NCBI GenBank assembly: GCA_963665005.2
Contig: CAXXTQ010000001.1
Span: 1,736,001-1,800,000, forward strand
DNA from: G963665005 sp963665005
GTDB lineage: Bacteria > Bacillota > Clostridia > Christensenellales > SZUA-584
Length of the DNA: 64,000 bases
Direction: 5' to 3'
Both the position numbers and the translations under genes were made by a program. A model generated the notes under the pieces. It was given only the letters and a program-made list of their open reading frames with translations, made no database searches and was not told the origin of the DNA. Of the stretch, positions 58,720 to 64,000 are shown one piece after another. The number at the start of each line of letters is the position of its first letter. The first letter of the stretch is position 1.

Positions 58720-59991
58720 TTGAAAAAAGCAGCTTTTTTTACGCTCGGGTGTAAAGTGAATTCGTACGATTCCGCTTTTATGCAAGAGCTTTTTTTGAAT
58801 AGCGGGTATACTTTGGTTCCGTTCGGCGAAAAAGCGGATATTGTTGTAGTGAATACATGTACGGTTACCGCGACTGCCGATAAAAAAAGCAGAGCGGCGT
58901 TAAGACGGGCTGCTGCTGCGGGCAAAGTTATTGCCGCCGGCTGCATGGCGCAAAAGAACGCTGAAAAACTGCTCGAAATGGACGGTGTATGCGCCGTTAT
59001 AGGTACGGACGAACGGTCAAAGATAGTAAACATAGCCGATGAAATAATAGACGGGCATGAAAAAATCGACGCTACAAAAGACATAAGCGGCTGCGGATTT
59101 GAAAAAATGGATATCACCAATACAGGCAGCCGTACTCGCGCGGTAATAAAGATTCAGGAAGGCTGCGATAATTTTTGCAGCTATTGCATAATACCGTATG
59201 TGCGCGGGCGTTCGCGTTCTAGAAACTTCAATGATATTATAAACGAAGCGCAAAGGCTGGCAGAAGGCGGGGCAAAAGAAATAGTGCTGACGGGCATACA
59301 CATTGCCTCATACGAGAACAGCGGGTGCGGTTTGGCAGACGTTATTCTCGCGCTTGATAAAATAAATGGTATTAGAATACGGCTCGGGTCTATCGAACCG
59401 GGGTTTTTGGGCGAGAATTTTATAAAGAAGGCGAGCGATGCCAGAAGCCTCTGCCCGCATTTTCATCTTTCTTTGCAGAGCGGCTCAGAAACAGTGCTAA
59501 AAAGAATGAACAGAAAATATACTCCGGGCGAGTATTATGATTTTACAGCGCTTCTGCGAAAATATTTTGATAATCCGGCTATAACTACCGATATTATTAC
59601 AGGTTTTCCCGGCGAAACGCAAGACGAGCATGAGCAGACGATGGATTTTGTAAAAAAGATAAGTTTCTCGAGAATTCACGTTTTTCCGTTCTCGGCGCGT
59701 GAAGGCACGGCGGCGTATAAAATGCCGAACAAAGTGCCTAAAAGCATAGCAAAGCAAAGAGCAAAGCAGCTGATTGAACTAGGAGAAATCTTAGAAAAAG
59801 AGTACCTCTGCGGTTTGGTTGGCAAATCTGAACAAGTTTTATTCGAAGAAAAATCAAATGCTTTTTCCGGCTGTCTCGAGGGTTACGGAAAAAGGTACAT
59901 ACGTATCGCAGGGCACGCTAAAAATAATGATTTAAAAAATGTTATACTCGAAAAAATATGTGATAAAATTATATACGGCAGAGAAATTTAA
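58720..59991 (+). CDS. mtaB: tRNA t6A methylthiotransferase MtaB
   Basis: Radical SAM enzyme that adds methylthio to t6A37 in tRNA, giving ms2t6A. The 423-residue protein has the UPF0004 cysteines (LGCKVNS, NTCTVT, AAGCMAQ), the radical SAM motif CDNFCSYCIIPYVRGRSRS, IRLGSIEP and a C-terminal TRAM-like region (TRAM: about 355-423). TTG start after AAGGGGAAT. It follows prmA by 24 bases. Confidence 0.93.
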   Translation: MKKAAFFTLGCKVNSYDSAFMQELFLNSGYTLVPFGEKADIVVVNTCTVTATADKKSRAALRRAAAAGKVIAAGCMAQKNAEKLLEMDGVCAVIGTDERSKIVNIADEIIDGHEKIDATKDISGCGFEKMDITNTGSRTRAVIKIQEGCDNFCSYCIIPYVRGRSRSRNFNDIINEAQRLAEGGAKEIVLTGIHIASYENSGCGLADVILALDKINGIRIRLGSIEPGFLGENFIKKASDARSLCPHFHLSLQSGSETVLKRMNRKYTPGEYYDFTALLRKYFDNPAITTDIITGFPGETQDEHEQTMDFVKKISFSRIHVFPFSAREGTAAYKMPNKVPKSIAKQRAKQLIELGEILEKEYLCGLVGKSEQVLFEEKSNAFSGCLEGYGKRYIRIAGHAKNNDLKNVILEKICDKIIYGREI

Positions 59992-60003
59992 AGGAGGCTT
60001 TGT

Positions 60004-60345
60004 ATGCAAGACTGTCTGTTTTGTAAAATAGTGAAGGGGCAAATACCTTCAAAAAAAGTTTATGAGGATGAGCAAGTGCTTTGCTTTGAGGATATAGATA
60101 AAAAAGCGCCCGTGCACGTGCTCATAGTTTCAAAAAAACATATACAATCTATAGCCGATGCGGACGAAGAGGATATGGCTGTCTTTTCTCATATTATAAG
60201 CGTGGCAAAAAAACTCGCAAAAGATTTAAAACTAAGCGACGGTTTTCGAATCGTCGTAAACACTGGCAAAGACGGCGGGCAGACGGTGCCTCATCTTCAT
60301 TTCCACCTGCTCGGCGGAAGAGCCCTTTCTTGGCCTCCCGGCTAA
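60004..60345 (+). CDS. HIT-family hydrolase (HinT-like)
   Basis: Purine nucleoside phosphoramidase-like protein, 113 residues, with the histidine triad TVPHLHFHLLGGR (HxHxH) and CLFCKIVKGQIPSKKVYEDE start carrying the zinc-type CxxC (seen in part). AAGGAGG precedes the ATG. Its last four bases overlap the convergent dinB stop. Confidence 0.93.
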   Translation: MQDCLFCKIVKGQIPSKKVYEDEQVLCFEDIDKKAPVHVLIVSKKHIQSIADADEEDMAVFSHIISVAKKLAKDLKLSDGFRIVVNTGKDGGQTVPHLHFHLLGGRALSWPPG

Positions 60346-61583
60346 GCCCGAAAATATGACAGAGGGTGTACGACGTGCTGTTCTTTTGGGTTGCGCTCGC
60401 CCACGCTCGGCTGCATAAGCGAGGCGCGTAAAAGCGCGCTTTGCCCGAATCTTTTTATGATATCGTCTTTAGCGAACTCCAGATTCTGCATGCGTATTCT
60501 TTGAGTATCAAAAAAACACAATTGATAATATTTATCTATTTCGGACAGCTGTTGTATGCGTATTCCTATAGAGCGTATAGGGCGCCGGCTCGCGTTCCAG
60601 TTTTTTTTGTAAAGCTGCATTGCACAGCGCACCATCTCATCCGAAACAAAAGTATTCCGGGGCAATTTTACCTGTCTTGTTATGTGCGCCAGATCTTTGT
60701 CGCGCAGATAAATGGACACCACGCCGCCCTGAAGCTTTTTTCTTCTTGCCCTGCCTGCGACCATTTCGGCGAGTATCAAAAAAGCCTGCCAAACCTCGCT
60801 GTCTGTCGTTAAATCGTGCATAGTAGTCATGCTGTTGCCTATACCTTTTATTCCGTAGCTGTGCCCGGTGCTTTTTACGGGGGATAAATCGCTGCCGTTG
60901 GCAAACTCATGCAGAGTCACGCCGTTTTTTCCAAGAAGCGACCTTAAAAACTGCACGGGCGTTTTTGCCAAATCTCCTATCGTGTTTATTCCGGCGATGC
61001 CGAGTTTTTCTTTTGTTGCCCTTCCGACGCAGAGCAGGTCAGAAGCAGGCAAAGGCCACGCGATTTTTTTATAGTTATCTTTGCTGATGACCGTTACGGC
61101 ATCCGGTTTTTTATAATCGCTGCCAAGCTTGGCAAAAATTTTGTTCCACGAAACTCCTATCGATATCGTAAGCCCTGTTTCTTTTTTTACCGTTCTTCGT
61201 ATATCGTGGGCAATACGCTCCCCGAATCCGTCGGTGCCCATATACGGCGTTACGTCAAGCCAGCATTCGTCTATACCAAAAGGCTCAATATGCCCGGTAT
61301 ACCGCCCGTATATATCGCGCACCTCGTCCGAAAGCTTCATATAAAGCGGATAATCTGGGTTTATTGTTATAAGGCCGGGGCAGAGCGCCTTTGCCTCCCA
61401 TATAGCCTGGCCCGTCTTTATACCCGTGCGTTTTGCAATTTGGTTTTTGGCTAATATTATGCCGTGGCGTTTGGTTATATCTCCGCATACAGCGACCGGC
61501 TTATGAAAAAGCTCGGGGCGCGAAAGGCAGGACGCCGAAGCAAAAAAATTATTCAAATCACAATGCAGTATTATTCTTTCCAT
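60342..61583 (-). CDS. dinB: Y-family DNA polymerase IV (DinB)
   Basis: Translesion polymerase induced by DNA damage. The 413-residue protein has the palm motifs HCDLNNFFASA and GIDECWLDV with catalytic Asp and Asp-Glu, ISIGVSWNKIFAKLGSDYKKPD (in part), a helix-hairpin region (GIAGINTIGDLAKTP) and a little-finger domain. ATG 61583 lies nine bases after GGAG; ATG 61592 touches it. Two LexA boxes and a consensus promoter lie upstream. Confidence 0.93.
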   Translation of the reverse strand: MERIILHCDLNNFFASASCLSRPELFHKPVAVCGDITKRHGIILAKNQIAKRTGIKTGQAIWEAKALCPGLITINPDYPLYMKLSDEVRDIYGRYTGHIEPFGIDECWLDVTPYMGTDGFGERIAHDIRRTVKKETGLTISIGVSWNKIFAKLGSDYKKPDAVTVISKDNYKKIAWPLPASDLLCVGRATKEKLGIAGINTIGDLAKTPVQFLRSLLGKNGVTLHEFANGSDLSPVKSTGHSYGIKGIGNSMTTMHDLTTDSEVWQAFLILAEMVAGRARRKKLQGGVVSIYLRDKDLAHITRQVKLPRNTFVSDEMVRCAMQLYKKNWNASRRPIRSIGIRIQQLSEIDKYYQLCFFDTQRIRMQNLEFAKDDIIKRFGQSALLRASLMQPSVGERNPKEQHVVHPLSYFRA

Positions 61584-61600
61584 AACTTTCATCTCCGATA

Positions 61601-61612
61601 GAACATTTGTTC
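61601..61612 (-). promoter_or_regulatory. LexA/SOS box 1 of dinB
   Basis: GAAC-ATTT-GTTC is a perfect Firmicute LexA (DinR) core and falls at the expected transcription start. Confidence 0.85.
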
Positions 61613-61618
61613 ACCTAA

Positions 61619-61647
61619 ATTATATTAGCGAACAAACATTCTGTCAA
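61619..61647 (-). promoter_or_regulatory. Promoter of dinB
   Basis: On the minus strand TTGACA (61647-61642), 17-base spacer, TATAAT (61624-61619): perfect consensus. LexA box 2 fills most of the spacer. Confidence 0.85.
61630..61641 (-). promoter_or_regulatory. LexA/SOS box 2 of dinB
   Basis: GAAC-AAAC-ATTC matches the core GAACNNNNGTTC with one mismatch, between the -35 and -10. Confidence 0.65.
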
Positions 61648-61793
61648 TATGAATATAATGTAAAATATAGACAGGAAATATTACGTCCTATATAATATAT
61701 GGTGATTGAATGTTCATAAAAATGTAAACAAAATCGGCGCTCGGTGTAGTATAATTAGACGGTTAAGCAAATTGCCGACAGACAGGAGGAAAA

Positions 61794-62675
61794 ATGGTAA
61801 AGATAAAAAAAGCGGTAATACCCGCAGCCGGAATGGGAACAAGATTTCTGCCTGCGACAAAAGCACAGCCAAAAGAGATGCTGCCCATAGTTGACAAACC
61901 GACTATACAATATATAGTCGAAGAAGCGATAAGCGCGGGCATAGAAAGCATATTGATTATAACGGGAAGAGGAAAGCGAAACATAGAAGACCATTTTGAC
62001 AAATCTTATGAGCTTGAATCAGAACTCCAAAGACAGGGCAAATCTTCTTTGCTCAGTATAGTAGAAGATATTTCTAATTTAGTAGATGTGTTTTATGTGC
62101 GCCAGAAAGAGCCAAAAGGCCTGGGGCAGGCTATAGGCTGTGCAAGAGCGTTTGTGGGAAACGAACCCTTCGCCGTGCTTCTCGGCGACGACATAGTGGT
62201 GTCGCAAAAGCCGGCGATAGGCCAGCTTATGGATGTTTATAACGAATTTGAGACTTGTGTCCTTGGCGTACAAAGAGTTGCGAAAACCGAAATTGATAAA
62301 TACGGCATTGTAGCCCCGGCCGTGAATTCTAATGAATATAGACTGCATAAAGTAGTAGATATGATAGAAAAACCGTCCGCCGAGGATGCGCCTTCAGATC
62401 TTGCGATTCTCGGACGGTATATTATAACGCCCGAAATTTTTGATATTCTGGATGAACAAACGCCGGGCAAAGGCGGAGAGATACAGTTGACCGACGCGCT
62501 AAAGACGCTCGGCAAAAAGCAGGGCATGTACGCCTATGAGTTCGAAGGAACGCGATATGACGTAGGCGACAAAATGGGCTTTTTAAAAGCAACAGTACAG
62601 TTTGCTTTAAAAAGAGACGATTTAAAAGACAGGTTTAAGCAATATATTTTAGACGTCGCGAAGGAGATAAAGTGA
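61794..62675 (+). CDS. galU: UTP-glucose-1-phosphate uridylyltransferase
   Basis: Makes UDP-glucose for glycolipids, wall teichoic or polysaccharide synthesis. The 293-residue protein has the nucleotidyltransferase motif AGMGTRFLPATKAQPKEMLP (in part), VDKPTIQYIVEEA, LLGDDIV and RYDVGDKMGFLKA. GGAGGAAA before ATG. The gap from dinB holds the dinB promoter and no separate galU promoter was clear. Its end overlaps ahcY by four bases. Confidence 0.95.
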   Translation: MVKIKKAVIPAAGMGTRFLPATKAQPKEMLPIVDKPTIQYIVEEAISAGIESILIITGRGKRNIEDHFDKSYELESELQRQGKSSLLSIVEDISNLVDVFYVRQKEPKGLGQAIGCARAFVGNEPFAVLLGDDIVVSQKPAIGQLMDVYNEFETCVLGVQRVAKTEIDKYGIVAPAVNSNEYRLHKVVDMIEKPSAEDAPSDLAILGRYIITPEIFDILDEQTPGKGGEIQLTDALKTLGKKQGMYAYEFEGTRYDVGDKMGFLKATVQFALKRDDLKDRFKQYILDVAKEIK

Positions 62676-63907
62676 GCGAAATAAGAGATGTTTGCCTTGC
62701 GCCTTCGGGCGAGATGAAAATAAACTGGGCAAAGAAAAACATGCCCGTATTATCATCCATAGAGGCTATTTTTAAAAAAGATAAACCGTTTGAAGGGAAA
62801 AGAGTATCGCTTTCCATTCATCTTGAAGCAAAGACCGCTTATCTTTGCCGTGTACTTGAATCGGGCGGGGCAAAAATGTCTGTGACAGGCTCTAACCCGC
62901 TTTCTACGCAGGACGATGTGGCGGCTGCGCTTGCCGGCGGAGGTATGAACGTTTACGCCTGGCATGCGGCGACGGATGAGCAATATAACAAACACATAAG
63001 CATGTCGCTTGCCTGCTGTCCGCATGTAATACTAGACGACGGCGGAGATTTATCCGAAGCTCTGCATACTAAAGACAAGCAAAAAGCGGTAAACGTTATA
63101 GGCGCGTGCGAAGAAACTACAACGGGCGTGATGCGCTTTCGGGCAAGAGAAAAAAACGGCAGTCTGGCTTTTCCCGTGATAGCCGTGAACGATGCCGAGT
63201 GCAAGTATTTGTTTGATAACCGTTACGGCACAGGTCAGTCTGTCTGGGACGGTATAATGCGCACTACCAATCTTGTTGTAGCAGGAAAGACGGTAGTCGT
63301 CGCGGGTTACGGTTGGTGCGGAAAAGGCATCGCCATGAGAGCAAAGGGCTTGGGCGCAAAAGTTGTCGTGACAGAGGTAGACCCAGTGCGCGCCATAGAA
63401 GCCGCGATGGATGGTTTCCAAGTGCTCACAATGGACGAGGCGGCGCCAAAAGGTGACTTTTTTATAACTGTTACGGGCTGCAAAGATGTAATAACACAAA
63501 GGCATTTTAAAGTAATGAAAGACGGCGCGATATTATCTAACGCGGGGCATTTTGACGTTGAAGTAAACGTAAAACAGCTTGAAAGCATGGCAAAAAGCAA
63601 CGCTTGTGTAAGAAAAAACATAGTTTCGTATGATATAGGCGAAAAGCAGATTTGCGTTTTGGCGCAGGGGCGGCTGGTAAACCTTGCGGCGGGCGACGGG
63701 CACCCTGTCGAAATAATGGACATGAGCTTTGCGCTGCAGGCGCTTTCTTTGAGATATTTGTTAGAAAACCATGATAAACTGGAAAACCGGGTATACAATG
63801 TGCCGCGCGACATAGATGAATATGTGGCTAGGCTTAAATTAAAGGCAATGAAAATCGGCATTGACGAACTTACAAAAGAGCAAACAGAGTATTTGCACGG
63901 AGAGTAA
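62672..63907 (+). CDS. ahcY: Adenosylhomocysteinase
   Basis: NAD-dependent hydrolysis of S-adenosylhomocysteine to adenosine and homocysteine, relieving product inhibition of methyltransferases. The 411-residue protein is the short, archaeal/thermophile-like form: MPVLSSIEAIF, GCNPLST-like SNPLSTQDDVAAAL, YAWHAATDEQY, DDGGDLSEALH, EETTTGVMR, NAD-binding VAGYGWCGKGIA and a long C-terminal tail. GTG start inside the galU end. Downstream is an amidohydrolase, often a partner in SAH/MTA salvage. Confidence 0.94.
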   Translation: MSEIRDVCLAPSGEMKINWAKKNMPVLSSIEAIFKKDKPFEGKRVSLSIHLEAKTAYLCRVLESGGAKMSVTGSNPLSTQDDVAAALAGGGMNVYAWHAATDEQYNKHISMSLACCPHVILDDGGDLSEALHTKDKQKAVNVIGACEETTTGVMRFRAREKNGSLAFPVIAVNDAECKYLFDNRYGTGQSVWDGIMRTTNLVVAGKTVVVAGYGWCGKGIAMRAKGLGAKVVVTEVDPVRAIEAAMDGFQVLTMDEAAPKGDFFITVTGCKDVITQRHFKVMKDGAILSNAGHFDVEVNVKQLESMAKSNACVRKNIVSYDIGEKQICVLAQGRLVNLAAGDGHPVEIMDMSFALQALSLRYLLENHDKLENRVYNVPRDIDEYVARLKLKAMKIGIDELTKEQTEYLHGE

Positions 63908-63908
63908 T

Positions 63909-64000
63909 ATGAACATCTGTATTAAAAACGGATTTTTAATAACGGCTGACGAAAACGATACCTGCATGAGCGGATGCGTACACGTCAAAGACGATATTAT
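63909..64000 (+). CDS. Amidohydrolase N terminus (probable MTA/SAH deaminase), partial
   Basis: Begins MNICIKNGFLITADEND, the typical first strands of the composite domain of SsnA/MtaD-type deaminases (the (I/K)-NG-x-(I/L)-(I/V/L)-T motif), and is cut by the window edge after 30 residues. It starts one base after the ahcY stop. The location next to ahcY supports an S-adenosylhomocysteine or methylthioadenosine deaminase, but metal-site residues are beyond the window. Confidence 0.6.
   Translation, partial: MNICIKNGFLITADENDTCMSGCVHVKDDI

Noticed and set aside
61706..61894. Small plus-strand frame before galU
   Set aside because: It overlaps galU in another frame and has no homology or ribosome site.

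Overview
The window is a chromosomal segment of an endospore-forming Clostridia-class Firmicute. Evidence: gpr, spoIIP, the eight-gene spoIIIA operon, sigG and a YlmC/YmxH gene (sporulation); a leucine T-box; CIRCE/HrcA; Firmicute-type LexA boxes; the rimP-nusA-rnpM-ylxQ-infB-rbfA and asp23-amaP-nusB gene orders; strong AGGAGG ribosome sites with many TTG and GTG starts. A B12-dependent ribonucleotide reductase fits an anaerobe. Genus cannot be read from this; a deep-branching gut-type lineage is only a guess.

Layout. 0-9.7 kb: end of a membrane glycosyltransferase, gpr-spoIIP, murI, NrdR-controlled nrdJ, an orphan zinc-finger anti-sigma-like gene behind an ECF-type promoter, a membrane protein and an unusual EF-G paralogue. 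9.7-12.4 kb: eukaryote-type icd, a SEC-C protein, then four tRNA genes, two of which are each followed by a 155-base cassette ending in a copy of that tRNA's 3' end. 12.4-16.1 kb (minus): two-component system with a secreted partner, and a GNAT enzyme. 16.1-19.9 kb: Leu T-box and leuACD without leuB. 19.9-26.5 kb is the accessory part: a DUF5610-like gene with a sigma-28-like promoter, an A+T-rich ApeA-like HEPN gene (probable phage defence), glpK, and a BlaI/M56 sensor pair. 26.6-31.4 kb: spoIIIAA-AH. 31.5-37.2 kb: Asp23/AmaP, nusB, a TsaD-like paralogue, folD, xseAB, ispA. 37.5-40 kb: sigG, ylmC-like, nrdR, pgeF. 40-48.3 kb: rimP (apparently an AUU start) through ribF. 48.3-61.6 kb: ZIP transporter, LUD protein, lepA-hemW, hrcA-grpE-dnaK-dnaJ-prmA-mtaB-hinT, SOS-type dinB on the other strand. 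61.8-64 kb: galU, ahcY and the first part of an amidohydrolase.

How it fits together. nrdR at 38.7 kb probably represses nrdJ at 3.6 kb through two boxes 31 bp apart. SpoIIP (engulfment), SpoIIIA (feeding channel), SigG (forespore programme) and GPR (germination) act in sequence during sporulation and germination. HrcA controls its own chaperone operon. The translation genes form one long run with close or overlapping junctions.

The most unusual observations are the paired tRNA-end cassettes (11948-12345), the ApeA-like HEPN gene (20675-22093), the apparent AUU start of rimP under a leader with competing hairpins (40144-40235), and an EF-G paralogue with two altered GTPase residues.
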